Below are positions 35,849 to 45,033 of a stretch of 64,000 nt of DNA, one piece after another; within the stretch, counting starts at the first letter, position 1; each line of letters begins with the position of its first letter. Source of the stretch: Pelosinus baikalensis (lineage in GTDB: Bacteria > Bacillota > Negativicutes > DSM-13327). Position numbers and translations under genes: made by a program. The stretch lies in the NCBI RefSeq assembly GCF_020819555.1, contig NZ_JAJHJB010000003.1, positions 62,001 to 126,000 of the forward strand. Direction: 5' to 3'. The notes under the pieces are model-generated. The model was not told the origin of the DNA and made no database searches. It saw only the letters and a list, made by a program, of their open reading frames with translations.

Positions 35849-36205
35849 ATGAGCCAGCTCCGAGTTGAAAAAGTTCAGGAGTTTATAAAGCAAGAAATCA
35901 GTAAAATTATTTTAACCGAATTAAAAGATCCACGCGTCGGTTTTGCGACTATTACTCAAGTTGAGGCAACTGGTGATTTGCGTAGTGCAAAGATCTATGT
36001 TAGCTTAATGGGCAGTGATGAGCAAAAAGCTGATACTTGGAAAGGATTGCAAAGTTCTTTAGGCTACATGCGCAGCGAAATTGGTAAGCGTATTCGAATG
36101 AGAATCACTCCTGAATTATCGTTGCACCTTGATGAGTCCTTAGATTATAGCGCTCATATTCAAGAATTATTAATTAAAATCAAGCAGGAAGAGAGCAATC
36201 AATAA
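35849..36205 (+). CDS. rbfA: Ribosome-binding factor A
   Basis: RbfA helps 16S rRNA 5'-end maturation in the 30S subunit. The 118-aa KH-like protein shows KVQEFIKQEISKIILTEL, KDPRVGFATITQVEATGDL and AKIYVSLMG. GGCGGAGG precedes the ATG. It lies 15 bases after infB in the standard order. Confidence 0.95.
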   Translation: MSQLRVEKVQEFIKQEISKIILTELKDPRVGFATITQVEATGDLRSAKIYVSLMGSDEQKADTWKGLQSSLGYMRSEIGKRIRMRITPELSLHLDESLDYSAHIQELLIKIKQEESNQ

Positions 36206-36208
36206 ATT

Positions 36209-37162
36209 ATGGATTTTTCACTTAAGCAGATTGCTGAACTTTTACAAAATAGCAGCACTATTATTATTACTGCTCATGTTCATCCAGATGGTGACTGTTT
36301 GGGATCTATGTTGGCGCTAAATGAATATCTTACCGCACGAGGAAAGAGTGTAAAAATGGTGCTTGATGATGAAGTACCTGCATTATATAATTTTCTTCCT
36401 GGCTATGAAACGATTGGTAAACCAACAACTAAAGTAATTAGTGCTGATTTATTAGTAGTACTTGATGCCAGTGATATTGAACGTATTGGTAAAGTGAACG
36501 AGCATGTAAATGCCCCCATCTTAAATATTGATCATCATATTTCTAATACTAAGTTTGCTGACTTTTGGTATATCAATAGTCAATCAGCAGCAACTGGAGA
36601 AATCATTTTAGAATTGCTATACTTATTAAATGCAAAAATGACTCCTACAATAGCAACCTGTTTGTACACTGCTATAGCTACTGACTGTGGTTTTTTCCGT
36701 TATGCGAATACATCAGTGCAAACCATGCGTTACGCTGCTGATTTGATGGAATACGGAGCTAATCCAAATTCTATATCAGAATATATGGAAACCAAGCCAC
36801 TCGAAAGTATTTTAACTTTAGCAAAAGTATTAGAAACGCTTGAACTGCATCATCATGGTAAAATTGCTACGATAACTGTATCACCAGATACTCTTGATAA
36901 TTTGGATAGTACTGAAGGCTTTATCAATTATCCTCGGATTATTGAAGGTGTTGAAATTGCTATCATGTTTAAAATCATGAATGAAGATACTATCAGAATT
37001 AGTTTCCGTTCAAAAACAGTAGATGTAAGTCGCCTAGCATTTTCCTTTGGCGGTGGTGGACATATACGTGCAGCTGGTTGTGCTATCATAGGTAAAATTG
37101 AAGACGTTAAGAAAAGAGTCCTTGATTCTGCCATAAAACAATTAGCAGAGACACTGCTATGA
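36209..37162 (+). CDS. nrnA: NrnA-type DHH phosphoesterase (nanoRNase / pAp phosphatase)
   Basis: A 317-aa DHH/DHHA1 protein that degrades very short RNAs and dephosphorylates pAp or cyclic dinucleotide products. Motifs are AHVHPDGDCLGSMLAL, VVLDASDIERIG, LNIDHHISNTKFAD (the DHH), and SFGGGGHIRAAGCA in the DHHA1 domain. It starts three bases after rbfA and overlaps truB by four, so translation is coupled. Confidence 0.93.
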   Translation: MDFSLKQIAELLQNSSTIIITAHVHPDGDCLGSMLALNEYLTARGKSVKMVLDDEVPALYNFLPGYETIGKPTTKVISADLLVVLDASDIERIGKVNEHVNAPILNIDHHISNTKFADFWYINSQSAATGEIILELLYLLNAKMTPTIATCLYTAIATDCGFFRYANTSVQTMRYAADLMEYGANPNSISEYMETKPLESILTLAKVLETLELHHHGKIATITVSPDTLDNLDSTEGFINYPRIIEGVEIAIMFKIMNEDTIRISFRSKTVDVSRLAFSFGGGGHIRAAGCAIIGKIEDVKKRVLDSAIKQLAETLL

Positions 37163-38037
37163 CTAGTGGTTTGATAAACGTTCTAAAACCACCTGGCATG
37201 ACCTCACACGATGTTGTTTCTTTCATTCGCAGAACCTATCATCTAAAGCGTGTAGGTCATGCTGGTACTTTAGATCCCGCAGCGTCGGGTGTTCTGCCAG
37301 TTGCATTAGGATCAGCTACACGATTACTTGAGTATATGACAGATACTGATAAAAGTTACCGTGTTGAACTCACTATTGGCTATGAAACGGATACTGGTGA
37401 TGATACTGGTACGATTCTAAATAATGCTGTTTGTGCTATGCCTGTTAAATCAGAAATTGAAAAGGTATTATCATCATTTATTGGTACGATTGAACAAATT
37501 CCTCCTATGTACTCAGCTATAAAAATACAAGGGAAAAAATTATATGAATTAGCAAGGGCCGGTATAACAGTAGAACGCCAGCCACGCATTATTACGATTC
37601 ATAATATAACTTTATTACATATAGATGACACACGCATCCTATTTGATGTAACCTGCTCCAAAGGAACATATATTCGATCTTTATGTTCTGATATAGGACA
37701 AAAAATAAATTGTCCTGTTGTTATGTCTTTTCTAGTGCGTACTCGTGTAGGAGATTTTTCTTTAGAGAATTCTTTTACATTACAAGAAATTGAAAGCAAT
37801 TCTCCCATTGCTCTTCTACCTCTAGATTATGCTCTTGGATATATGCCTAAGGTAATACTGACTCCAGAAATAGTACAGGCATTTCAATATGGCCAAAGTA
37901 TTATAAATTCTACTCTTACTGTTTCTAAACAAACATTCTTGCGAATATATGATCAAGAACATTCATTTATTGGAATCGGGCAAATAAATACTGATGCTGC
38001 AGTGATTACGCCAATAAAAGTAATCAAATTAGAATAA
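37159..38037 (+). CDS. truB: tRNA pseudouridine-55 synthase
   Basis: TruB makes pseudouridine 55 in the T loop of tRNAs. The 292-aa protein has INVLKPPGMTSHDVVSFIRR, GHAGTLDPAASGVLPVALG with the catalytic aspartate, and SCGKGTYIRS-like text as CSKGTYIRSLCSDIG. A small PUA-like tail follows. The start overlaps the nrnA stop as ATGA. Confidence 0.96.
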   Translation: MTSGLINVLKPPGMTSHDVVSFIRRTYHLKRVGHAGTLDPAASGVLPVALGSATRLLEYMTDTDKSYRVELTIGYETDTGDDTGTILNNAVCAMPVKSEIEKVLSSFIGTIEQIPPMYSAIKIQGKKLYELARAGITVERQPRIITIHNITLLHIDDTRILFDVTCSKGTYIRSLCSDIGQKINCPVVMSFLVRTRVGDFSLENSFTLQEIESNSPIALLPLDYALGYMPKVILTPEIVQAFQYGQSIINSTLTVSKQTFLRIYDQEHSFIGIGQINTDAAVITPIKVIKLE

Positions 38038-38045
38038 TCAAAATG

Positions 38046-38094
38046 AAATCTATCTAAAGAGCTTTCTAATCGAGTTCCATAGATAGATTTTCTG
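38046..38094 (+). terminator. Terminator-like hairpin between truB and ribF
   Basis: AAATCTATCTA (38046-38056) pairs with TAGATAGATTT (38080-38090), followed by TCTGAT. The loop is 23 bases. It may attenuate reading into ribF. Confidence 0.5.
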
Positions 38095-38122
38095 ATATTA
38101 TTGTTATTGTGTGGTGGAATAT

Positions 38123-39058
38123 ATGGAAGTATTAAATCAAATGACAACTTTAAAAGATCAGTATCCTAGAATTACAGTTGCCTTAGGAACTTTTGACGGC
38201 GTACATATTGGTCATCAAAAAGTAATTTCTCGTTCTGTAGAGTCAGCCAAGCAACTAGATGGAACAAGTGTCGTTTTCACTTTTAGTAATCATCCTTTAT
38301 CCATTATTGCTCCTGAAAGATGCCCTTTACAAATCATTACGCAAGATGACAAAGTTGAATTAATTGAAAAATTGGGTGTAAATATTTTATTAAATATCCC
38401 TTTTACTGCAGAGTTTCTGAAATTATCAGCATCTCAATTTATTCGTTTATTATTAGACCAATTAAATCCAAAGCATATTCTAATCGGTCCAAACTATTTT
38501 TTTGGATATAAGCGTTGTGGTACTCCCGAACTTTTACAAAAATCCGGGCTACAATATGGGTTCACAACAGAAATTAACCCCACAGTATACGTAGATGATG
38601 TTATGGTTAGCAGTACATTAATTCGCCAAATGATTACAGCAGGTCAAGTGGACCAGGCAGCAACTCTTTTAGGTAGACCAGTAACGCTAAAGGGTAGGGT
38701 CATCCACGGTGCTAAGCGAGGTCGCTTATTAGGCTATCCAACAATTAATCTAGGAATTGCCTCAGGCCTTGCTGTCCCTCAGAATGGGGTATATGCTGTT
38801 GAACTTATTATCCAAGATGATCAATATAATGGGATCGCCAATGTTGGCACGAATCCTACCTTTCATGATATAGGACGTCGTATTGAAGTTCACATTCTGG
38901 ATTTTTCTGGAGATTTATATGGAGAAGCTGTTACCGTAAGATTCTTGAATCATATTCGAAATGAACAAACCTTCTCCAATTCTGAAGAACTTAAGTCACA
39001 AATCGCAAAAGACATCGTGGCTGCCCAAAAATATTATCAAACTTCTCAGGGAAAATAG
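38123..39058 (+). CDS. ribF: Bifunctional riboflavin kinase / FAD synthetase
   Basis: RibF makes FMN and FAD. The adenylyltransferase domain shows TVALGTFDGVHIGHQKVI and LIGPNYFFGYKRCGTPELL. The kinase domain from about residue 180 shows GRVIHGAKRGRLLGYPTINL and GVYAVELI. The start is ATG 38123, close behind GGTGG. A GTG at 38111 in the same frame is possible, adding four residues, but overlaps the ribosome site. The protein is 311 aa. Confidence 0.94.
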   Translation: MEVLNQMTTLKDQYPRITVALGTFDGVHIGHQKVISRSVESAKQLDGTSVVFTFSNHPLSIIAPERCPLQIITQDDKVELIEKLGVNILLNIPFTAEFLKLSASQFIRLLLDQLNPKHILIGPNYFFGYKRCGTPELLQKSGLQYGFTTEINPTVYVDDVMVSSTLIRQMITAGQVDQAATLLGRPVTLKGRVIHGAKRGRLLGYPTINLGIASGLAVPQNGVYAVELIIQDDQYNGIANVGTNPTFHDIGRRIEVHILDFSGDLYGEAVTVRFLNHIRNEQTFSNSEELKSQIAKDIVAAQKYYQTSQGK

Positions 39059-39212
39059 TACTTATTATTTACAATTGCATTGATTTATGATAAACTATAT
39101 TTTGTTGATGTTTGACGAAAGTCTTCATTGAAAGTAACCATAGCGAGGATATTCGATTCTCCAACGATTGTCTTGGCTAATGGGGATCATTTATAAAAAG
39201 GAGGTGCCCATT

Positions 39213-39479
39213 TTGTTAACACCAGAATTAAAACAATCTCTGATTGAAAAATACCGTACGCATGAAGCTGATACTGGATCACCAGAAGTGCAAATAGCTA
39301 TTTTAACTGAACGTATCAACTACTTAACAAATCATTTAAAAGAGCATAAAAAAGACCATCATTCTAGACGCGGTCTTTTAAAAATGGTTGGTCAGCGTAG
39401 AGGATTATTGAACTATGTACGCAACAACGATATCGAGCGTTATCGTTCTATTCTTGAGAAATTGAATCTTAGAAAGTAA
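39213..39479 (+). CDS. rpsO: Ribosomal protein S15
   Basis: The 88-aa S15 protein binds 16S rRNA in the 30S platform. TTG at 39213 is chosen because AAGGAGGTG (39199-39207) lies just upstream and the protein then starts LTPELKQSLIEKYRTHEAD as in other bacteria. A longer frame from 39168 would run through the ribosome site. SPEVQIAILTERINYLTNHL and RRGLLKMVGQRRGLLNYV are conserved. It has its own leader of about 150 bases and a terminator behind it. Confidence 0.96.
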   Translation: MLTPELKQSLIEKYRTHEADTGSPEVQIAILTERINYLTNHLKEHKKDHHSRRGLLKMVGQRRGLLNYVRNNDIERYRSILEKLNLRK

Positions 39480-39487
39480 CAAGTGGG

Positions 39488-39518
39488 GACTTGGCACAAG
39501 CCAAGTCTTTTCTTTTTA
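39488..39518 (+). terminator. Terminator after rpsO
   Basis: GACTTGGC / GCCAAGTC with loop ACAA is followed by TTTTCTTTTTA. It has the same CTTGGC core as the terminators at 4035 and 56881. Confidence 0.85.
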
Positions 39519-39635
39519 TTGCAAGAAGTATTTTTTTATAGATTAACTGTTAATAATAAAGGAAATACTAAAAAAAATGTCGAAGTGTTAATCTTTGGTA
39601 GAGAGAGTAAGGGTTACAGAGGAGGAATGCCATAT

Positions 39636-41729
39636 ATGTATAAAATCGAAATGCAACTTGGAGATAGACCCCTGATTATAGAATCAGGCAGAATGGCCAA
39701 ACAAGCTGGTGGATCAGTGTTCGTCAGATATGGAGATACTGCAGTATTAGTAACTGCTACAGCATCAGCAGAACCAAGGGATGGTATTGATTTTTTCCCA
39801 CTGACAGTTGATTATGAAGAAAAATTATATTCGGTAGGTAAAATTCCGGGTGGCTTTATTAAACGTGAGGGACGTCCTAGTGAATCCTCTATTCTTGCAA
39901 GCCGTTTGATCGATAGACCCATTCGACCATTATTTGCTAGCGGTTTTCGCAATGATGTACAAATCGTAGCGACCGTATTATCAGTCGACCAGGATAATTC
40001 ACCAGAAATACCAGCGATGATCGGCGCATCATGTGCTTTATCAATTTCAGATATTCCATTTAACGGACCAATTGGCGGCGTCAGAGTTGGTTTGATTAAT
40101 AATGAATTCATTACGAATCCAACTGTTGAGCAGCAAAAATTAAGTGAACTTAATTTAGTCGTCGCAGGTACAAAAGATGCTGTACTTATGGTAGAAGCCA
40201 ATGCTAACGAATTAAGCGAAGATACTATCTTACAAGCAATTAGCTTTGGACATGACATCATTCGTAATCTAATTGCTATCCAAGAAAAAATGATTGTTGA
40301 AATTGGTAAACCTAAACGTGAAATAAAACTATATGAAATACCTGCTGAGATCAGTAGTGCCATACGTGATTATGCTACAGAAAAACTTACAACGGCAGTT
40401 AGAAATTCTGATAAATTAACCCGAGAAGAAAATATAAAACAAGCTAAGAAGCAAGTTGCAGAACATTTCGAGGCTATATATCCTGATAATGGTAAAGACA
40501 TTCAAAATATGATGCAAAAAATTATTAAAGAAGCAGTTCGTAGAATGATAACTGTTGATAAAATACGTCCAGATGGTCGTCAATTAGAAGAAGTACGACC
40601 TATTAGTTGTGACATTGGTTTGTTAGCACGTACACATGGTTCTGCCTTATTTACTCGTGGACAAACCCAAGCATTAACGATCACAACTCTTGGTGCAATG
40701 GGAGACGAACAAATACTTGATGGCTTAGGTGTCGAAGAATCGAAACGTTATATGCATCATTATAATTTCCCATCATTTAGCGTTGGTGAAACAAGACCAT
40801 CAAGAGGACCAGGACGAAGAGAAATTGGTCATGGTGCCTTAGCAGAGCGTGCATTAGTTCCAGTTATTCCTTCAGAAATTGAATTTCCTTATACAATTCG
40901 CTTGGTTTCGGAAATTTTAGAATCAAATGGTTCTAGTTCCATGGCTAGTGTCTGCGGCAGTACCTTATCTCTTCTTGATGCAGGTGTACCGATCAAACGC
41001 CCAGTATCTGGAGTTGCTATGGGTTTAGTTAAAGAGGGAGAAGATTTTTCTATACTAACTGATATTCAGGGCTTAGAAGATGCATTAGGCGACATGGATT
41101 TTAAAGTTGCTGGTACAACATCTGGCATTACAGCCATTCAAATGGATATTAAAATTGCTGGTATTACAGAAGAAATCTTATCTGCAGCGCTTTCTCAAGC
41201 TCATCGCGGCAGAATGCACATCATGAGTAAAATTGTAGAAGTGATTCAGGAACCTAGGGCTGAGTTGTCGCCTTTTGCTCCTCGTATTATTACAATGGAA
41301 ATTCATCCAGATAAGATTCGAGATGTAATTGGACCTGGTGGTAAAACAATTAAAAAAATTATCGAAGAAACTGGTGTTAAAATTGACATTGAAGATGACG
41401 GGAAAGTATTTATTGCTGCTGTAGATATGGAAGCAGGACAAAAAGCTGTAAAAATCATTGAAACGCTGGTTAGAGAAGTAGAAGTAGGCAGCTCTTATAC
41501 GGGCAAAGTTACACGTTTAATGAATTTTGGTGCTTTTGTCGAGATTCTCCCAGGTAAAGAAGGACTTGTCCACATCTCTCAATTAGCTCGTGAACGAGTG
41601 GAAAAGGTAGAAGATGTTGTAAAAGTTGGAGACGAAATTCTAGTTAAAGTTACAGAAGTCGATCGCCAAGGACGTATTAACCTTTCACGTAAAGAGCTTT
41701 TACCTGTGGAATCTGAAAAAAAAGAATAA
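39636..41729 (+). CDS. pnp: Polyribonucleotide nucleotidyltransferase (PNPase)
   Basis: PNPase degrades RNA 3' to 5' with phosphate and is a degradosome component. The 697-aa protein has two RNase PH domains (AKQAGGSVFVRYGDTAVLVT; ALFTRGQTQALT, HHYNFPSFSVGETR). A KH domain follows (VIGPGGKTIKKIIEETGVKI), then an S1 domain (YTGKVTRLMNFGAFVEILPG). ATG 39636 follows AGAGGAGG by ten bases. The frame is open back to the rpsO terminator, but that part is not protein-like. Confidence 0.97.
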   Translation: MYKIEMQLGDRPLIIESGRMAKQAGGSVFVRYGDTAVLVTATASAEPRDGIDFFPLTVDYEEKLYSVGKIPGGFIKREGRPSESSILASRLIDRPIRPLFASGFRNDVQIVATVLSVDQDNSPEIPAMIGASCALSISDIPFNGPIGGVRVGLINNEFITNPTVEQQKLSELNLVVAGTKDAVLMVEANANELSEDTILQAISFGHDIIRNLIAIQEKMIVEIGKPKREIKLYEIPAEISSAIRDYATEKLTTAVRNSDKLTREENIKQAKKQVAEHFEAIYPDNGKDIQNMMQKIIKEAVRRMITVDKIRPDGRQLEEVRPISCDIGLLARTHGSALFTRGQTQALTITTLGAMGDEQILDGLGVEESKRYMHHYNFPSFSVGETRPSRGPGRREIGHGALAERALVPVIPSEIEFPYTIRLVSEILESNGSSSMASVCGSTLSLLDAGVPIKRPVSGVAMGLVKEGEDFSILTDIQGLEDALGDMDFKVAGTTSGITAIQMDIKIAGITEEILSAALSQAHRGRMHIMSKIVEVIQEPRAELSPFAPRIITMEIHPDKIRDVIGPGGKTIKKIIEETGVKIDIEDDGKVFIAAVDMEAGQKAVKIIETLVREVEVGSSYTGKVTRLMNFGAFVEILPGKEGLVHISQLARERVEKVEDVVKVGDEILVKVTEVDRQGRINLSRKELLPVESEKKE

Positions 41730-41746
41730 TATAAATAAAATTTTTT

Positions 41747-41777
41747 AAACATAAACCACTTGGTTTATGTTTTTTTG
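41747..41777 (+). terminator. Terminator after pnp
   Basis: AAACATAAACCA / TGGTTTATGTTT is followed by TTTTGTTT. Confidence 0.85.
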
Positions 41778-41844
41778 TTTCATAAAATCACTTCTTAATT
41801 AATAGATTAAATAAAGAATAGTATGAAGTTAGAGGTGATTCCCT

Positions 41845-42561
41845 TTGAAATGGTGTTTTGTTATTCGAATTCAACAATGGTATGTGCTGTTTTCTGCTGG
41901 AGTTTTTTTTGCCATTATTATTTTGTCAGGATTATTGCAACCCATTTTTAATAATACACAACCTGTAAATAAGCCAGTTCCTATCTTTCATGGTAACTCG
42001 GCGACACCGAAAGTTGCTTTTGCCTGCAATGTTTTTTGGGGTGAAGAATATCTGCCTGCTATGCTAAGCACCCTTAATGAAAATAATATAAAAATAACAT
42101 TTTTTATCGGTGGTAGCTGGGGAAAACGATTCCCTGCTATAGTTACAGAACTAGCAACTCAAGGACATGAATTAGGTAATCACACTTACAGTCATCCACA
42201 CCCGAACACTATCAGTAAAGAGAAAAATAAAGAACAAATATTGCGGACTGAAGAACTGGTGAAAGAGCTTACCACTATAAAAACATCACTATATGCGCCA
42301 CCCTATGGTGAATATAATGATACTGTATTATCAGCAGCCAACGAACTTGGATATACAACCATTATGTGGAGTATTGACACCATTGACTGGCAGCGTCCTC
42401 CAACGGAAATTATCATTAATAGGGTTATGAAAAAGCTACATAATGGAGCAATTATTCTTATCCATCCTACAGAAGTTACAAGCAAAGCTTTACCAGAGTT
42501 AATTCAGCAAATCCAAGGAAAAGGTTATACGATATCAACAGTATCTGATATCATTAAATAA
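41845..42561 (+). CDS. ylxY: YlxY-like polysaccharide deacetylase family protein, atypical active site
   Basis: A 238-aa protein with an N-terminal membrane anchor (VLFSAGVFFAIIILSGLL) and a NodB-type deacetylase domain. The zinc pair is seen in ELGNHTYSHPHP near residue 112, and YAPPYGEYND and ILIHPTE are later motifs. Motif 1, normally TFDD with the catalytic aspartate, is ACNVFWGEEYLP here, lacking the DD pair. The Bacillus ylxY lies at the same place between pnp and mlpA and is linked to sporulation. Start is TTG 41845, after GAGGTGATT. Function as a true deacetylase is doubtful. Confidence 0.85.
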   Translation: MKWCFVIRIQQWYVLFSAGVFFAIIILSGLLQPIFNNTQPVNKPVPIFHGNSATPKVAFACNVFWGEEYLPAMLSTLNENNIKITFFIGGSWGKRFPAIVTELATQGHELGNHTYSHPHPNTISKEKNKEQILRTEELVKELTTIKTSLYAPPYGEYNDTVLSAANELGYTTIMWSIDTIDWQRPPTEIIINRVMKKLHNGAIILIHPTEVTSKALPELIQQIQGKGYTISTVSDIIK

Positions 42562-42562
42562 T

Positions 42563-42592
42563 AAAACAGGCATACAATTGCCTGTTTTTGTT
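42563..42592 (+). terminator. Terminator after ylxY
   Basis: AAAACAGGCA / TGCCTGTTTT with a 6-base loop and trailing TGTTATT. Confidence 0.8.
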
Positions 42593-42593
42593 A

Positions 42594-42622
42594 TTGCTAC
42601 CTACTTTTATTTGTGTTATCAT
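42594..42622 (+). promoter_or_regulatory. Putative promoter of the GH18-amidase pair
   Basis: TTGCTA (42594-42599) and TATCAT (42617-42622) are 17 bases apart with an extended -10 TGT. It lies 53 bases before the GH18 start. Confidence 0.45.
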
Positions 42623-42675
42623 GTTTACATAACTATGAACAACTTCATATTGTAATACTTCTTGGAGGTTGATAC

Positions 42676-43911
42676 ATGAAAAAATATAATCGATCCATCT
42701 CATGGCTTCTCATTTTTATGATGACATTTACATTTATGCTCCCTATAACATCATCAGCATATGCATCTTCCTTTACTGATATGTTACAATCGGCGATTAC
42801 TGCTAACTCTACCACTCCTAAGGAAGCGCCCTCCGGGAATGGCTTAGTGGACATGCTGCTTGGTATAATGGGAAACTTTTTTGGGGATATACTGACTCTT
42901 CCACAAGATATCCAAAAAAAGATTAAATTCCCTTCAGGAATAAATACTAGCTCTCCTAAAGAACTGATCGGCTTTTACGCTGAATGGTGGGCAACTGATA
43001 CCGCTTCTTTTAATTCCCTGTATAAGAATACCGACGTAATTAAAACGATTGCTCCTTTTTGGGCTACTTTAGAAGAAGATGGTACACTTACAGATCGTGG
43101 TGGTAATGACCATGAGTCTGTAATTGATTTTGCTCATAAAAATAATGTATCTGTATTGCTATTAGTAAATAATGCTAAACAACAAGACAGTCAATCATCC
43201 ATTCATAAGATTTTAGCTACTCCTTCATTACGAGAAAAAGCTATAAATAGTTTAGAATCTTATATAAAAAAATATAAGCTGGACGGTATAAATGTGGACT
43301 TCGAAATGGTTGATGCCCAAGATCGAGAGAACCTATCTACTTTTATGCAAGAACTCTCGGCACGTCTTAAACCTCAAGGATACATTATATCAATTGACGT
43401 ATTCCCTAAACAAGATGAATCAAACGATGTATCAATTGCATATGATTATGCACAATTAGCCAAGTATGCCGATAAGATCATTCTTATGACTTATGATAAT
43501 CATGGTACTTGGAGTGATGCTGGACCAATCGCTGATGTCGATTGGGTAGAAAAGAATCTAAAATATGCATTGAAATTTATCCCTAAAAATAAACTGTATA
43601 TTGGACTAGCAGCTTACGGTTATGACTGGTCCAGTAAGGGTGTAGAAAGCCTAGAACATAAGGCTATCACAAAACTAATGCAAGATTTTAATCGTTCTGC
43701 TGTATGGGATACTTCTTCTAAATCTCCTCATTTTGATTACACGGATTCAAATGGAATAAAGCACCAAGTTTGGTTTGAAAATAGCGAAAGTCTTAAATAT
43801 AAAATTGATTTAGTTACCAAGTATGACATCGCTGGTGCTGCAATGTGGAAACTAGGGGAAGAAGATCCTAATGCTTGGAACGTATTAAGAAATGTATTTT
43901 CGAAAAAATAA
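42676..43911 (+). CDS. Secreted glycoside hydrolase family 18 protein
   Basis: A 411-aa exported protein. A signal peptide (SWLLIFMMTFTFMLPI, ending near SAYASS) is followed by an N-terminal module of about 50 residues (FTDMLQSAITANS, then GNG). The GH18 barrel from about residue 95 starts with ELIGFYAEWW. The catalytic DxxDxDxE is LDGINVDFEMV near residue 205, and MTYDNHGTW is the usual later tyrosine-aspartate site. Relatives include YaaH/spore-cortex N-acetylglucosaminidases and chitinases. It probably acts on peptidoglycan. The amidase gene follows 22 bases later, likely one transcript. Confidence 0.87.
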   Translation: MKKYNRSISWLLIFMMTFTFMLPITSSAYASSFTDMLQSAITANSTTPKEAPSGNGLVDMLLGIMGNFFGDILTLPQDIQKKIKFPSGINTSSPKELIGFYAEWWATDTASFNSLYKNTDVIKTIAPFWATLEEDGTLTDRGGNDHESVIDFAHKNNVSVLLLVNNAKQQDSQSSIHKILATPSLREKAINSLESYIKKYKLDGINVDFEMVDAQDRENLSTFMQELSARLKPQGYIISIDVFPKQDESNDVSIAYDYAQLAKYADKIILMTYDNHGTWSDAGPIADVDWVEKNLKYALKFIPKNKLYIGLAAYGYDWSSKGVESLEHKAITKLMQDFNRSAVWDTSSKSPHFDYTDSNGIKHQVWFENSESLKYKIDLVTKYDIAGAAMWKLGEEDPNAWNVLRNVFSKK

Positions 43912-43933
43912 CTTACTTTATGGAGGTATTAGA

Positions 43934-44803
43934 GTGCATAAAAATAAATTATTAACTTATAGTATTTTATGCTTACTTTTAATTAGCATAATAGTACCGA
44001 TTCCAACAACACATGCTGCCTCCTTTGATTCTGTGGTTAATACTCTTGCAGCTAATACCTTAGAGACAAGCAGTACGCAAACAGGTAATGGATTTTTCCA
44101 GCAAATATTCGATTTAGTGTTTAATAAGATTCTGGGACCAGTATTCAATATTTTTGGTGGTAGCAGCAGTACATCCAGTCCATCGAAGAATAATCCTGTT
44201 AATGTAAAACCCTTACCACCAACAAATAGTAATACGGCTTTAAAAAATAAGATTATTGTAGTCGACCCTGGACATGGTGGTAGTAACCCTGGGGCAGTCG
44301 CCAATAATACGAAAGAAGCTGATAACAATTTATCCGTAGCCTTAAAATTACGTGATAAATTAGTACAAGCTGGTGCTAAAGTAATCATGACTCGTGAAAC
44401 GGATCGGACAGTTGCGCCTGAAGGCAGCTCTTTGAGTAAAGAGCTGGAGGCTAGAGTTTCTCTGGCTAACTCTAACCAAGCAGATGTATTCGTCAGCATC
44501 CATTCCAATTCTAATTCTGATCCTAATATTAAAGGTGCCATGACTTTCTACCCTACGGGAAAATCATCTACACTGGCATCTGCTGTGGAAAATGCTATGG
44601 TCGTGCAAACTGGTGCAATTGATAAAGGAACATCTTCTGCTAATTTCCACGTTCTACGTAACACTTTTATGCCAAGTACTTTAGTTGAAATGGGATTCGT
44701 ATCCAATAAAGAAGAAGCAGCTCAACTAAACAGTGATTCTTATCGTAATAAATTAGCACAGGGGATTTTTACAGGAATTGCAAATTATTTTAATAAGAAT
44801 TAA
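43934..44803 (+). CDS. N-acetylmuramoyl-L-alanine amidase (Amidase_3), secreted
   Basis: A 289-aa exported wall hydrolase. After a signal peptide (YSILCLLLISIIVPIP, cleavage near HAAS) comes a module resembling that of the preceding GH18 protein. A serine/proline linker follows, then the zinc amidase domain from about residue 105. Zinc ligands and catalytic residues are in IVVDPGHGGSNPG, NTKEADNNLSVAL, VFVSIHSNSNSD and LVEMGFVSNKEE. The GTG start at 43934 follows TGGAGG by seven bases. It cleaves the amide between muramic acid and the stem peptide. Confidence 0.9.
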   Translation: MHKNKLLTYSILCLLLISIIVPIPTTHAASFDSVVNTLAANTLETSSTQTGNGFFQQIFDLVFNKILGPVFNIFGGSSSTSSPSKNNPVNVKPLPPTNSNTALKNKIIVVDPGHGGSNPGAVANNTKEADNNLSVALKLRDKLVQAGAKVIMTRETDRTVAPEGSSLSKELEARVSLANSNQADVFVSIHSNSNSDPNIKGAMTFYPTGKSSTLASAVENAMVVQTGAIDKGTSSANFHVLRNTFMPSTLVEMGFVSNKEEAAQLNSDSYRNKLAQGIFTGIANYFNKN

Positions 44804-44889
44804 AAAATGATAGTTTTTATTAATTCTTATGTACAAACTGCTCTAAGATGATGCTTCCTAGAATTGAATAAAAAAATGATTAAATTGTA

Positions 44890-44938
44890 ACTAGTATTCA
44901 GATAGTATTTAAACTTTATCTGAGTACTAGTCCTTTTA
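44890..44938 (+). terminator. Terminator after the amidase gene
   Basis: ACTAGTATTCAGATA (44890-44904) pairs with TATCTGAGTACTAGT (44917-44931) with one wobble, followed by CCTTTTATT. Confidence 0.75.
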
Positions 44939-45033
44939 TTCTCTAGTGATTTTCTCGCAAATTCTAAGAATCGTGCAGGAATTATTCGATTACAGCCGGA
45001 AGTTAATTATATATTGAGTTAAAGGAGTATTAT

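Noticed and set aside
39483..39635. Extended N-terminus for PNPase
   Set aside because: This stretch contains the rpsO terminator and the AGAGGAGG site; the protein starts at 39636.
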